Part shown: in pieces, positions 36,565 through 46,400 of the stretch | How positions within the stretch are numbered: position 1 is the stretch's first letter | Layout of the letters: each line of letters opens with the position of its first letter | Source of the DNA: Nocardia uniformis NBRC 13702 | GTDB taxonomy: Bacteria > Actinomycetota > Actinomycetes > Mycobacteriales > Mycobacteriaceae | NCBI RefSeq assembly: GCF_001613345.1 | Contig: NZ_BDCE01000044.1 | Location: forward strand, 164,936-228,935 | Direction: 5' to 3' | Length of the DNA stretch: 64,000 nucleotides | Made by a program: the position numbers and the translations under genes | The notes under the pieces: generated by a model | Database searches by the model: none | The model's input: the letters and a program-made list of their open reading frames with translations, nothing else | What the model was told of the DNA's origin: nothing

Positions 36565-37215
36565 TTACAGGTGGGCGACGCAGACCACGATCCGCCGCTG
36601 GTCGTAGACGAATCCGGCATTGCTCGGGCATGCGGTGATATCGGTGGTACTCGATTCGATCGCCAGTACACGGACCGCCTCGGTGGTGTCGGTGGCGTGG
36701 CAGTCGATGTGGCGGGGGCCGTCGCCGCCGAGTTCGATGCATCCGCCGACGGACCAGTCGATATCCATGCACAGTAGGTCGTGTTCGGTGCCCGGGCGGG
36801 GGTGGTGATGGACATGATCGACATCGGCGGGGCAGTGGTTGTTCGCGGCCGCCGTCGCGACGACTTTGTAGTGGGAGTTTCCGTTGCCGCAGACAGCCTT
36901 TTCCGGATGTGTGTTGGCACCGAATTCCATGCAGTCGCCGATATTCACCGCGGGCGTCCCCGGGGTGGCGGTTTTATTGATGTTCCCGGTGGCGGGGTCC
37001 GCTGATCGGGCGCCGAGGACGGGCAGCGGTGGTTCCACTGCCGCCGACGCGGTCGATGCCGTTGTCGGACCGGTGTTTTCGCTGGTATCCGCGCTGGTAT
37101 CGGCACCCGTGGTTACCAGCGACAGTGCGGCGGCCATCAGGGCTGCCATTGTCAGTGCGGCACCGACCACGACACTCGCCAAGGTTAAGCCGGCATGGAA
37201 ACGTCGGCGCGACAA
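36565..37215 (-). CDS. LppU/SCO3897-like exported protein
   Basis: This is a 216-residue protein with an N-terminal membrane anchor or signal (LASVVVGAALTMAALMAAAL at about 15-35) and a Thr/Ser-rich linker. The cysteine-rich domain has pattern GDCMEFG, EKAVCGNGNSHYKVV, NNHCPADVD, LLCMDID, GGCIELGG, HIDCHA and ITACPSN, as in the actinobacterial LppU family. Function is unknown. The TTG at 37215 is chosen because GGAGG lies six bases upstream; longer versions would include non-coding sequence. Confidence 0.75.
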   Translation of the reverse strand: MSRRRFHAGLTLASVVVGAALTMAALMAAALSLVTTGADTSADTSENTGPTTASTASAAVEPPLPVLGARSADPATGNINKTATPGTPAVNIGDCMEFGANTHPEKAVCGNGNSHYKVVATAAANNHCPADVDHVHHHPRPGTEHDLLCMDIDWSVGGCIELGGDGPRHIDCHATDTTEAVRVLAIESSTTDITACPSNAGFVYDQRRIVVCVAHL

Positions 37216-37496
37216 TACATTCCTCCAGGTCGAACTCCTGCGGCGATCACCCTTCGTGAGATGCGAATTCGTCCGCCGCAGTTCCAAGATCACGCCAGGT
37301 ATACAGCACATGATGCGCGCCTGTCGAGTCATGCTGTGGTGCAACTATTTTGATCAACTGACTAGATCACGATCCGGCAACGATGAGCTGTCAACTATCG
37401 CCAAATTGCCGTGCGGTCGACCACCGTCCACTGGGCACAATGTGGTGACACCGGCCGGGTTACGGCCGGAGCTCTGTGAAAAGGAATTAATTCAGA

Positions 37497-38105
37497 ATGA
37501 AGTTTGGCACGTTCGCTGGAACAACCCTGCTGACCATTGCTGCCATGGGAATCGCCACCGGAAGCGTGGCAGCGAAGCCGGCCCTGGACAGCCGGGAAAA
37601 TGCCTGGTCAGGCGTAGAACAGGGGATTGGCTACCGTGCTGTGCTCGATCATTTCGATCAGGTGATCAGCACCTCGGTCGACGGCGGTAAATTCGAGGTC
37701 ACCGCCGACGGCGGAAAGGTGCTACTGAAGTCTGACGACGGTGACACGGTCGCGGCGGTGCCATTGGTCTTCGAAATCTCCGAAAAGCGTCTGGAACTCG
37801 CCGAACAAATCAGCGACAACGGCGAAAAGCTCACTCTGACGCCGCGGGTGGACGCCAAGGAAATCGGTGAGCTGCGCCAGATCGGCTCCATGGACCGTCT
37901 CGTCGCCGAACTCGACAAGAACATGGTCGGCGTCGTCATCGGCGGAATCCTCGGCGGAATCCTCGGAGCCGCAGCCGGTCTCATGATGCTCAGCATTATC
38001 ACCGGCCCGATCGGCCTCCTGGTCGGCGCGATAGCGGGCGGCTACCTCATGGGCGGCCAGGCCTTCCTCGATGCGGTGATGGCGGTACTCACCGGTCAGC
38101 CCTGA
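37497..38105 (+). CDS. Secreted/envelope protein with C-terminal glycine-zipper span
   Basis: This is a 202-residue protein. A signal peptide (about 1-26, TGSVAAKPA cleavage) is followed by a hydrophilic beta-rich domain of about 100 residues. A long hydrophobic, Gly-rich stretch then begins VVIGGILGGILGAAAGLMM and continues with two membrane-like segments. The arrangement recurs in uncharacterised Nocardia and Rhodococcus secreted proteins; glycine zippers often insert into membranes. The ATG start is preceded by AAAAGGA. Its 3' end overlaps the convergent gene at 38089 by 17 bp. Confidence 0.75.
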   Translation: MKFGTFAGTTLLTIAAMGIATGSVAAKPALDSRENAWSGVEQGIGYRAVLDHFDQVISTSVDGGKFEVTADGGKVLLKSDDGDTVAAVPLVFEISEKRLELAEQISDNGEKLTLTPRVDAKEIGELRQIGSMDRLVAELDKNMVGVVIGGILGGILGAAAGLMMLSIITGPIGLLVGAIAGGYLMGGQAFLDAVMAVLTGQP

Positions 38106-38349
38106 CGGGTAGCGGGATATCGCGATGTGAACCACTGTTCGGTCCTCGTGGCCGCCGTCGTCCAGCCCGTTCCTGATCGAGATTCGCCATGAACCGGCGC
38201 AGTTCGCAACCGTTGCGCTCGCAGACCTCGCCGTGCAACAGCAACGCCGCCCTGATGTCTCGATCACTATATGCCGCAGGTGATGTGGGCGCGGCGTGGC
38301 TGATGGTCGGGCTGTCGGAGGACGGTACGTATTCGAAGGGACCGGTCAT
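38089..38349 (-). CDS. Small protein of unknown function, third gene of microprotein operon
   Basis: This is an 86-residue protein with CAGGAG six bases before the ATG. It is Ser/Pro-rich at the start, then has a helical, charged middle (YSDRDIRAALLLHGEVCERN, GCELRRFMANLDQERAG) with two Cys. No family is recognised. The start overlaps the stop of the preceding small gene by 4 bp (ATGA), so translation is coupled. Confidence 0.6.
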   Translation of the reverse strand: MTGPFEYVPSSDSPTISHAAPTSPAAYSDRDIRAALLLHGEVCERNGCELRRFMANLDQERAGRRRPRGPNSGSHRDIPLPVRADR

Positions 38350-38600
38350 CGCGGACTCCTGGGGAGTGGCTGGGGACGGGAAGAGGTGGGAGACGGCTGG
38401 TCCGCGCGTGGGATGGGCCAGGGCCAGCCATTGTCCCGGTGGACTCGGAGGAGCTGTCGGCGCGCATTGCACGAGGCGGGCGAGGGTGTGGGCGCGTCAC
38501 CCTCGACACAGTTGCGATGCCGCCACAGCAGGCATTTCACCGTGATCGGGCTGAGCTGCACGGTGGCGGGGATCCGATAGTGCGAGAGCCTGGAGTACAT
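38346..38600 (-). CDS. Small basic protein of unknown function, second gene of microprotein operon
   Basis: This is an 84-residue protein with a segment SPITVKCLLWRHRNCVEGD followed by Cys/Arg- and Pro-rich sequence. The two first Cys (VKCLLWRHRNC) plus a third could bind metal, but no known motif fits. The ATG lies just after the stop of the upstream gene without its own clear ribosome site, suggesting coupling. It overlaps the next gene by 4 bp. Confidence 0.5.
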   Translation of the reverse strand: MYSRLSHYRIPATVQLSPITVKCLLWRHRNCVEGDAPTPSPASCNARRQLLRVHRDNGWPWPIPRADQPSPTSSRPQPLPRSPR

Positions 38601-38604
38601 GTCG

Positions 38605-38808
38605 TCACTGCGCTCGGTGTCGGCCGTGGGCGCGGTGGGTGTTGTGGGTCGGAATGCGGTAGAGCTGGCGTCCGCCCGCGACCAGAAGCGGATCGCTTGG
38701 CGTGGGCGGGATTTCGGAACGGTCGATGGAAATCCCCCAAGCGGCGACGGCAACGGTAATCGCGACAGCTAGAGCGACCAAGAGCAATTGGAGCAAGGCA
38801 GGGAGCAT
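38605..38808 (-). CDS. Small single-span membrane protein, first gene of microprotein operon
   Basis: This is a 67-residue protein with a near-N-terminal membrane span (LLQLLLVALAVAITVAVAAW) and a short basic, His-rich tail. A perfect AAGGAG lies five bases before the ATG. It heads a three-gene operon divergent from the XRE regulator at 39011. Function is unknown. Confidence 0.65.
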   Translation of the reverse strand: MLPALLQLLLVALAVAITVAVAAWGISIDRSEIPPTPSDPLLVAGGRQLYRIPTHNTHRAHGRHRAQ

Positions 38809-38965
38809 TGGAACTCCTTGAAAATGTGGGTACTTTCGATGGCCTTACGCCCGAAGCGGCGGATGTCGATGTCGTCGCCTGGTGCTACATCTCAGTAGAC
38901 ACCCAAATCATTATTCGTGAACTGCCCACGGCGTAATGCACACAAAATATGATGAGTGCACACCA

Positions 38966-38977
38966 TGAGCGTGCTCA
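38966..38977. promoter_or_regulatory. Palindromic operator candidate in front of XRE regulator
   Basis: TGAGCGTGCTCA is a perfect 12-bp palindrome 33 bp upstream of the XRE start, and TATGAT at 38948-38953 upstream of it is a candidate -10 box. The divergent region of about 200 bp is AT-rich. Binding by the XRE protein is inferred from position. Confidence 0.4.
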
Positions 38978-39010
38978 CTGCGAACACTCCCAGATAGCGA
39001 GGCTAACAAA

Positions 39011-39913
39011 ATGGCCGGAACAACGGTCTCTCGCAGAGCGTTTGGAAAATACCTGCTCGATCTGCGGGAACAGGCAGGGAAGTCGCCACTTGCGGCAGCG
39101 CTGCGCGTAGAGGTCTCCCGCATGACGATCAGGCGGCTCGAGGACGGCGAGCTCACGAAACTGACCACCCCGCAACTCGAAAGTCTTCTGGACTTCTACG
39201 CGGTCGACGCCGCCAGTCGAAAGGAAGCGCTAGAGCTGTGGAGTGAAGTCAGGGAACAGGCCAAAGTGGCTAAACTTCAAGGGAATTCGAAAGGATACTG
39301 GCGGGAGTACGCAGATCAGTACGCTTCGCATTTTCCGCACCTATTGCGACTGGAGACCTCCGCCAATGAGATCACGACTCATCAGCTGGTTCTCGTGCCC
39401 GGACTGTTGCAGACGGCCGACTACCGGCGGGCGATAGCTCGGATCGACGATCCCGCAATGTCTCTCGTCAACCAGGAACGTCGAGTTGAGTTGACGACCC
39501 GTCGACAGGCCAAGCTGGATGAGGACGGGTTCAGCATGCAAGCGCTCATCTCCGAGGCTGTACTGCGGCACCAACCTGGCGGCCCCGTCGTGATGTCCGC
39601 GCAGCTTCAGTGGTTGGCGGAGGTGAGTGAGCGCGACAACATCAGTATCCGTGTAATCCCGTTCGAGGTTGGCTCGCATCGAGGGTTGACGCTTCTGAGC
39701 TTCACGTTGCTGGCTTTTCCGCGCCGACAACGGGGACCGGTCGAACCGCCGGTCGTGTATCTCGAACGTGCGTTGGGCGGTGGTGACTACAACGATCGAG
39801 ACGACGTAGTTCAGCGATACCGGGCAGCGATCTCGGACCTGCAATCAGTAGCGTTGAGTGAAGGCGACACCCGAAACATGGTGGCGCGATTGGCGAAGGA
39901 GTACGCGGCGTGA
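39011..39913 (+). CDS. XRE-family regulator with C-terminal DUF5753 domain
   Basis: This is a 300-residue protein. An N-terminal helix-turn-helix (about 8-65: LREQAGKSPLAAALRVEVSR, MTIRRLEDGELTK) is followed by the DUF5753 domain (about 95-290: LVLVPGLLQTADYRRAI and IRVIPFEVGSHRGL). Such proteins pair with DUF397 partners across Streptomyces and Nocardia (WhiJ/BldB-like systems) and control development or secondary metabolism. The stop overlaps the DUF397 gene by 4 bp. Confidence 0.88.
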   Translation: MAGTTVSRRAFGKYLLDLREQAGKSPLAAALRVEVSRMTIRRLEDGELTKLTTPQLESLLDFYAVDAASRKEALELWSEVREQAKVAKLQGNSKGYWREYADQYASHFPHLLRLETSANEITTHQLVLVPGLLQTADYRRAIARIDDPAMSLVNQERRVELTTRRQAKLDEDGFSMQALISEAVLRHQPGGPVVMSAQLQWLAEVSERDNISIRVIPFEVGSHRGLTLLSFTLLAFPRRQRGPVEPPVVYLERALGGGDYNDRDDVVQRYRAAISDLQSVALSEGDTRNMVARLAKEYAA

Positions 39914-40101
39914 CTTACGAAGCACCTGCGGGCAAATGGTTCAAGTCCAGATGGAGCGAGGCCTCTAATGCGTGTGTGGAGGTCAAATTCGATGGGGATG
40001 TGGTCGCCGTCCGAGACTCGAAGAACCCAGGCGGGCCTGAGTTGGAGTTCGGTCCACAGGCCTGGGACGCCTTCCTCTCCAGCGGTATCTGGAAGCGCTG
40101 A
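39910..40101 (+). CDS. DUF397-domain protein, partner of the XRE regulator
   Basis: This is a 63-residue single-domain protein with the DUF397 pattern: WFKSRWSEASNACVEVKF, VAVRDSKNPGGPELEF and AWDAFLSSG. The GTG start overlaps the XRE stop (GTGA). DUF397 proteins are thought to bind or modulate the adjacent DUF5753 regulator. Confidence 0.88.
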   Translation: MTYEAPAGKWFKSRWSEASNACVEVKFDGDVVAVRDSKNPGGPELEFGPQAWDAFLSSGIWKR

Positions 40102-40181
40102 CCCACACCGACGGAGCAGCGCTCTCCAACACGCTGTCGCAATGTCGCGTTCCGCAGGCAGCGCCATCCGATGATGGGCGT

Positions 40182-40736
40182 ATGCGCGACGAGGACAAGA
40201 AGTGGCTAGACGGGATTACGCCCGAGGAGAAGGCGGCGTGGGTACGGCAGGACAACCTGATCTACGGCGGGCTGATAGCGATTGGCACCGTCATTGTGCA
40301 GCCATTCCTCACCGCTCCCTCGATGGACCTCACCGCCATGATCGCGGTCGTTGCCTTTGCGATCGCCCTGCCGCATCTCGGGGTCTTGGTGCTGATCTCG
40401 GACTGGCCCAACCCGGAGGGGTATCCGATCCTGCGATTCCTCCCGGCGACCGCCAAGGCCCTCGGGCTGAGCTTCTCGATGATCGGTGTCGGCGCCGCGT
40501 TCTGGCACATCTCGTGGATTGCGGGGGTGGCCGTGGTGGCCAGCGGGTTCGGCGCGTCGATTGCGTTGGGCTCCTATCAGACTCGCGTCATGGTGCCGGA
40601 GCAGACTCGGCGGGAAGTCGAGAGGATCAAGCAGGAGGCCCAGCGGGAAGCTGAGCGGAAGTATCGGGGCGGAGGGAAGGCGACCGGCACCGGACACCAT
40701 GCCCGGGACGATGCCGGCGAAGAGTCAGGGCTGTGA
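40182..40736 (+). CDS. Membrane protein of unknown function
   Basis: This is a 184-residue protein with four probable spans (LIYGGLIAIGTVIVQPFLTA; MIAVVAFAIALPHLGVLVLI; LGLSFSMIGVGAAFWHIS; GVAVVASGFGASIALGSY). Highly charged cytosolic ends follow, the C-terminal one being a Glu/Arg-rich helix (RREVERIKQEAQREAERKYR). No family is recognised. It is downstream of the XRE-DUF397 pair in the same direction. Confidence 0.7.
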   Translation: MRDEDKKWLDGITPEEKAAWVRQDNLIYGGLIAIGTVIVQPFLTAPSMDLTAMIAVVAFAIALPHLGVLVLISDWPNPEGYPILRFLPATAKALGLSFSMIGVGAAFWHISWIAGVAVVASGFGASIALGSYQTRVMVPEQTRREVERIKQEAQREAERKYRGGGKATGTGHHARDDAGEESGL

Positions 40737-40740
40737 CCCA

Positions 40741-40863
40741 GTGACTGACCGTCTTCTTTCATGGATTCGACCGGTCACTGTCCCTTTCGTTCCTGCTGAA
40801 GCGAGGCGACAGGAAGCGGCCCGTCAGCGCGAGGCGGACCGCAGTCGCGAACTGGACCAATGA
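40741..40863 (+). CDS. Tiny ORF (40 aa), possible coupled microprotein
   Basis: GTG at 40741 lies just after the stop of the membrane-protein gene. It encodes an amphipathic start (TDRLLSWIRPVTVPFVPAEA) and a charged Arg/Glu tail. Its stop overlaps the ATG of the next tiny ORF (ATGA). Translation is suggested only by this coupling, so confidence is low. Confidence 0.35.
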   Translation: MTDRLLSWIRPVTVPFVPAEARRQEAARQREADRSRELDQ

Positions 40864-40940
40864 CATCGGAAAGGGTCGAGCTGTTCGACCATCCGCTCGT
40901 CGCCTCCAGGCTCGAGGACTTACTGGTCCTGGAGAAGTAG
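40860..40940 (+). CDS. Tiny ORF (26 aa), coupled to the preceding one
   Basis: ATG at 40860 overlaps the preceding stop by 4 bp and encodes MTSERVELFDHPLVASRLED plus six residues. Its end overlaps the 3' end of the convergent VapC gene. It could be the remnant of a longer gene or chance. Confidence 0.25.
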   Translation: MTSERVELFDHPLVASRLEDLLVLEK

Positions 40941-41363
40941 CCGGAACGCGGGGTGTGCGGGGGTGAGCGGTCTGACGGCGCGGAAATCCTTCTCATCCAG
41001 CGTCAGGATGTCGTTGGTGAGGTAGCGCTCAGCGAGTACCACGTTGACCGCGTCGGCGAGGTCGAGTCGAAGTCCGCCGTATTGCTGGATGATCTGCTGC
41101 GCGACCCGGAGGTCATCGCGATCGACCGGCGGTACGAGTACCGCGCCTTCCTCGGCCGAGGTGAGGAGATCGTCGAGAACGAGATTCGCGATATGACGGT
41201 CTTTGCCGAATCGTGCGATCAGCAGATGATCGATCTCGTCGAGCACCAGTGGTGAGACGACAGCTACCGAGGTGGCGAGGAAATCACGTGCACGGCTGTG
41301 TAATTCGGCGGCCCGATCGTATGCGGCGATGATCGCCGAGGTATCGGCAATGAAGAAGCTCAC
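40920..41363 (-). CDS. VapC-type PIN-domain ribonuclease toxin
   Basis: This is a 147-residue PIN-domain protein with acidic active-site residues in FIADTSAIIAAYD (Asp7), SPLVLDEIDHLL (Glu/Asp), LDLADAVNVVLAERY (Asp) and TLDEKDF. VapC toxins cleave tRNA or rRNA. The start overlaps the VapB stop by 4 bp. Confidence 0.87.
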   Translation of the reverse strand: MSFFIADTSAIIAAYDRAAELHSRARDFLATSVAVVSPLVLDEIDHLLIARFGKDRHIANLVLDDLLTSAEEGAVLVPPVDRDDLRVAQQIIQQYGGLRLDLADAVNVVLAERYLTNDILTLDEKDFRAVRPLTPAHPAFRLLLQDQ

Positions 41364-41632
41364 TGCCCGTAGGCCTCTCCCAGCAGCTCCTCGCTATCGG
41401 CGGCGAAGTTCGGGTCGCCGGAGTCGAACGATGGCCACGGTCGACTGCGGCGCACCTTGTGCGAGCGCAGCAGTACGAGGTCGACCCCTTCGCGGATGAG
41501 ATCGGCTTCTGATCGCCCCGACTCCGCTGCGGCCTTCTTGAGACGGGCCGCCTGCTCGGGGTCGAGGTACACGCTCGTCTTGGACTTGGACTTGGACTTC
41601 ATGGAACGTGAGGTGTTCGTCTTGGCCTCCAT
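41360..41632 (-). CDS. VapB-type ribbon-helix-helix antitoxin
   Basis: This is a 90-residue protein with a Lys/Ser-rich N-terminus, then KTSVYLDPEQAARLKKAAAE and SEADLIREGVDLVL forming a ribbon-helix-helix domain, and an acidic C-terminal toxin-binding tail. A TACCCT hexamer on the gene strand seven bases before the ATG suggests a leaderless transcript. It forms an operon with vapC. Confidence 0.83.
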   Translation of the reverse strand: MEAKTNTSRSMKSKSKSKTSVYLDPEQAARLKKAAAESGRSEADLIREGVDLVLLRSHKVRRSRPWPSFDSGDPNFAADSEELLGEAYGQ

Positions 41633-41810
41633 AGAACGTAGGGTACTAGGTAGGGCATGAGTTGGCCGTGTTCTCGAATCTGTCAGCGCTCGGACATGCC
41701 GACCAGGGCCGCGCCCGTACCGGCGGCGCTGTCGGCCCGGTCATCGAGGGCGCGGCGGTGCGCCGACAGTCCCGCGCCCAGCGTTGACCCTGGCCCCAGT
41801 CGATCGGCCT

Positions 41811-42011
41811 TTACTCGCGCGGCTCGTCGAGTGCGAGTGCCCTGGACGGGCAGGTGTCCAGGGCCTCCCGAACTGCCGCGTGACCGTGCCGCGGGCTCCG
41901 GTCGAGTAACCGAACCCTGCCGTCGTCCTCATCCTGATCGAAGATCTCCGGCGCGATGAGGGCGCACATGCCCGCGCCGATACAGCGCTCCCGATCCGCA
42001 ATGATTCGCAT
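41811..42011 (-). CDS. [3Fe-4S]-type ferredoxin
   Basis: This is a 66-residue ferredoxin. Cluster ligands are in CIGAGMC (two Cys, third position Ala-Gly-Met as in 3Fe-4S types) and the C-terminal DTCPSRAL. These small ferredoxins donate electrons to cytochromes P450. The gene lies 33 bp downstream of the P450 gene, so the pair is a functional unit. Confidence 0.9.
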   Translation of the reverse strand: MRIIADRERCIGAGMCALIAPEIFDQDEDDGRVRLLDRSPRHGHAAVREALDTCPSRALALDEPRE

Positions 42012-42044
42012 TGCCCTGTCTCCTTTCGCGACTGCCGGGTGGAC

Positions 42045-43271
42045 CTACTCGGCCGTTTCCGTCCAGGTGACCGGAAGTTCGTGCACGCCATAGATATTCA
42101 TGTCCGTCCGGAGCTTCACCTCATCGGCGGGGATGGCGAGTTCGAGGGTGGGGAAGCGGCGCAGCAGTCCGTCGAAACCGGCGCGCATCTCGATGCGGGC
42201 CAATTGCTGGCCGAGGCAGGTGTGAATGCCGTGGCCGAAAGCGACGCGGCCGCCGCCCTTGCGGCGGATATCCAGGATGTCCGGGTCGTCGAAGCGCCGA
42301 GGGTCGCGATTGGCGGCCAGTAGCGAGACGACGACGGTCGAACCCTTGGCGATCAATTCACCGCCGAGTTCGATGTCCTCGGTGGCGTAGCGGTAGAAGA
42401 TGTCGGCAACGGACAGGTAGCGCAGCAGCTCCTCGACGGCATCGGGCATCAGTTCCGGGTCGGCGCGCAATTCGGCCATCTGGTCGGGATGTTCGAGGAG
42501 CGCGAAGGTACCCAGGCCCAGCATGTTGGCGGTGGTCTCGTGGCCCGCGAGCAGCAGCAGGAAGGCAATACCTACCAACTCCTCGATGCTGAGGTCGTCA
42601 TTGCGAGCCAGGTCGGACAGGATGTCGTCGCCGGGCTCGGCGCGTTTACCCGTGACCAGTTCGGCGAGGTATCCGGTCATCGCGCCGTACGCGGCCATCT
42701 TCTCTTCGATTTCTTGCTCCTTGACCAGGAACTTGGCGGAGTTGACCTGGAAGGTCTCCCGATCCGCGTAGGGCACGCCGAGCATTTCGCAGATCACCAG
42801 CGAGGGCACCGGCAGCGCGAACTCCTTGACCAGGTCGACCGGCGGGGTCAGGCGTGCCATCTCGTCCAATTGCCGCTCGGTGATATCGATGATGCGGTCT
42901 TGGAGCTGCTTCATGCGCTTGACGGTGAAGGTGCTGGTGAGCAGGCTCCGCAGCCGGGTGTGGTCCGGCGGATCCATGGCGATGAACAAGCCCGGGATCT
43001 GCGGAGACGGTTCGGTTTGGGCGGGCATATCCGGAATGTCCTCGACCGTGTGGACCACGCCGATGTCCTGGCGCGAGCTGAACTGGGTGTCGGACATGAG
43101 CTGGCGGACCGCCTCATGGCCGGTGACGAGCCAGCCCTCGTGACCGTCGGGGAAGACCATGGGACTGACCGGGCGAGCATCGCGCAGCTGGGTGATCTGG
43201 CGGGGCGGGGCGAAGGGCCCCGCATCGCGCTTGGTGGGGAGGCCGTGGGGTACGGGAACCGTTCGAGTCAT
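42045..43271 (-). CDS. Cytochrome P450 monooxygenase
   Basis: This is a 408-residue soluble bacterial P450. The I-helix oxygen-activation motif is LLAGHETTANM, the ExxR helix lies at about 275-290, and the haem-Cys loop is FGHGIHTCLGQQLAR near residue 355. It hydroxylates an unknown substrate, probably a hydrophobic or secondary metabolite. The ATG at 43271 has AAAGGA seven bases upstream; an upstream in-frame start has no site. It is divergent from the AfsR/SARP regulator, which may control it. Confidence 0.92.
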   Translation of the reverse strand: MTRTVPVPHGLPTKRDAGPFAPPRQITQLRDARPVSPMVFPDGHEGWLVTGHEAVRQLMSDTQFSSRQDIGVVHTVEDIPDMPAQTEPSPQIPGLFIAMDPPDHTRLRSLLTSTFTVKRMKQLQDRIIDITERQLDEMARLTPPVDLVKEFALPVPSLVICEMLGVPYADRETFQVNSAKFLVKEQEIEEKMAAYGAMTGYLAELVTGKRAEPGDDILSDLARNDDLSIEELVGIAFLLLLAGHETTANMLGLGTFALLEHPDQMAELRADPELMPDAVEELLRYLSVADIFYRYATEDIELGGELIAKGSTVVVSLLAANRDPRRFDDPDILDIRRKGGGRVAFGHGIHTCLGQQLARIEMRAGFDGLLRRFPTLELAIPADEVKLRTDMNIYGVHELPVTWTETAE

Positions 43272-43424
43272 CGGAATTCCTTTCGGGGCGGGCTGTTGCG
43301 ACAACATTCGCCGACCGGCCTGACACGCGACTGACACGGCTCTGACACCGGCCCTGCCCCTCGCTGACGTGCTGCTCCGCAGCGGCGGCGCGGGCTCGCC
43401 ACCGCCCGTGGCAAGATCGGCCGG

Positions 43425-46400
43425 GTGCAGATCGGGATCCTGGGACCATTCGAAATTCGCACGGATGACGGCGCTTTCGCCGACGTGCCGGGCGCGCGAC
43501 TACGCGGGCTGTTGATCGCCCTCGCCCTCGAACCGGGTCACGCGGTCCCGAAAGCGACACTCGTCGACTGGATCTGGGGTGAGCACCCGCCATCGGACGC
43601 CGCGAACTCCCTGCACCGCTTGGTTTCCCGACTGCGGAAGGCGCTGCCGGAAGGTGTGGTCGAGGGGCAGGCGGACGGCTACCGGCTGCGGGTGGAACCC
43701 GACGCCGTCGATGCCGTGCGGTTCGAACGCCTGCTCGCCCAGGCCCGCAATGACGAGGGCGCACAACGCGTCCGGCGGCTGCGCGAGGCCCTCGCGCTGT
43801 GGCGCGGCGCGGCCATGCAGGACATCGGCCTACCGGAAAGCGCGGCCTTCGATGCCGCGGTCACCCGCCTCGAGGGACTGCGCCTCACCGCCGTGGAGGA
43901 TCGGTTCGATGCGGAGATCGGCATCGGCAACGGTGCGGATCTGGTCCCGGAACTGACCGACCTGGTCACCGCGCATCCGATGCGAGAACGGCTCGTCGCC
44001 GCACTGATACGGGCCCTCGCCGCGAGCGGTCGCGACTCCGACGCACTGCGGGTGTACGAGCGCACCAGAGAGGCCCTGGCCGATGAGCTGGGCGTCGACC
44101 CCTCCCCGGAGCTGTCCGCCCTGCACGTCGCGCTATTGCGCGGTGAGCTGGGACGCCGGGAGGAAAACCGCAAGACCAACCTGCGTGCCGAACTGACCAG
44201 CTTCGTCGGCAAGGGCGCTGATATCGAGGTGGTCCGCGAACTCATCGCCGACCACCGGCTCACCACCCTGATCGGGCCGGGCGGATCGGGTAAGACCAGG
44301 CTGGCCACCGAAACCGCGCGCATACTGCTCGATGACCTGCCGGATGGGGCCTGGCTGGTGGAGCTCGCGGGCCTGGGCGCCGACGGTGACGTCGCGCAGG
44401 CGACGCTCGCCGGGCTCGGCCGCCGGGACGCTCTGCTCGGCGAGGCCCCGAACGCCGATCCGACGGACCGGGTCATCGCCACGCTCCGCGAGCGGGAGGC
44501 ACTGCTGATCCTGGACAACTGTGAGCACGTGATCGAGTCGGCCGCGAGGTTCGCCGATCGAGTGCTCGGGGAATGCCGACGGTTGCGGATCATCGCGACG
44601 AGCCGGGAACCGCTCGGCATTACCGGTGAGGCACTGTGGCTGGTCGAGCCGCTGGCCGTACCGGAGGTCACCGCCACCCCCGGCGAACTCGAATCCGCCC
44701 CGGCCGTCCAGTTGTTCCGGGACCGGGCGGCCGCGGTCCGCAAGGATCTCGAGCTCGACGCGCACGCGCTGGCGACAATGACGCGCGTCTGCCGGGCACT
44801 GGACGGCATGCCGCTGGCCATCGAACTCGCCGCGGCCAGGCTCCGCACCATGTCCCTGGATCAGCTGGCCCATCGGCTCGACGACCGGTTCCGCCTGCTG
44901 ACCAGCGGCAGCCGTACCGCGCTACCACGACACCGGACTCTGCGCGCGGTGGTCGACTGGAGCTGGGAGCTGCTCACCGACGCCGAACGGGTTGTGTTGC
45001 GCAGGCTTTCGGTGTTCGCGGGCGGAGCGAGCCTGGAAGCGGCCGAGCGGGTCTGCGCGGCGCCGACCTTTTCGAGCGACCTGCGAGCAGTCGCTAGTGC
45101 GCCCGACTCGAGCGACGCGGTCGATGCGGGGGAGGTACTCGAATTACTGGAGGCGCTGAGCGAGAAATCGCTGGTGCGCACCGAGGGCGACCTGGCTGCG
45201 CGCTACCGAATGCTCGGCACGATCAAGGAGTACGCCGAGCAGCGCCTCGTGGAGGCGGGCGAATCGGAGCCGGCGCGTCATGCGCACCTCGCCTATTTCA
45301 CCGAATTCGCCGAAGTCGCGGAGCCGCACCTGCGCCGCGCCGAGCAACTGGAATGGCTCGCCGCCCTCGAGATCGAGCACGACAATATCGCTGCCGCGAT
45401 GCGCGGTGCGCTCGCGGCCGACGAGACAGCCGCGGCGATGCGGCTCGCCGCCGCCGCCGGTTGGTACTGGTGGCTCGGCGGGCACAAGGCGGAGGGCAAT
45501 GAGCTGATCATGGCCGCCGCCACCATGTCCGGCGAGGTGGCCGACGAGATCCGTGGCACGGTGTACGCGTTCGTCGTACAGTTCGTGACCTCCGGTCCAC
45601 AGGGTGACCAGTTCGGGGCGGCGGAGTGGATCCGCAAGACGTACGAGATCAGCCAGCGTGTTCAGGGCGGTCACCCGGCGCTGAGATTCGCCGCTCCACT
45701 GGAACGCATGCTGCGGGGACCGGACGCGTTCCTGCCCGCGTGGGAAGCATTGCTGGCCGATACGGACCCCTGGGTCCGCGCCCTGGCCCGGCTGCAGCTC
45801 GGCAAGATGCGGATCCTGCTCGGCCACGGCGATCGGGCCGCGGATGCGGATCTGGCGAAGGCACTCGACGAGTTCCACGCGATCGGCGACCGATGGGGAA
45901 TTTCGTTCGCCCGGACCGAACTGGCTAACCGAATAGCTATGCGCGGCGAGTTCGCCGCCGCGTGCGAACACTACGAACAGGCGATCGCGGTCGTCACCGA
46001 GGTCGGTGCCATCGAGGATGTGGTGCCGATGCGGTCGCGGCAGGCCCAGCTGTACTGGCTGATGGACAATGCGGAGTCGAGCGCGGCGGCCATGGCGCAG
46101 GCGCAGCGGGTCGCGGAACGAGTGGCCTGGCCGACCGTGCTGGCCGAGCTGGCCTTGTCGAAGGCCGAGCTCGCCCGCTGGAGCGGCGACGCCGAACAGG
46201 CACACCGACAACTCGACGTTGCGACAGCCACGCTGGGCGACGATGCGGAGCGGTCACTCATCCGCGCGGTGACACAGGACATCCTCGGCTACCTCGCCGA
46301 GGACCTGGACGCCGTCCGGCAATATCGCATCGCGGCCTTCCAGGCGGCGTCGGAGACGGGACACACCACCCTGATCGCGCGGGCGCTCGTCGGGATCGCG

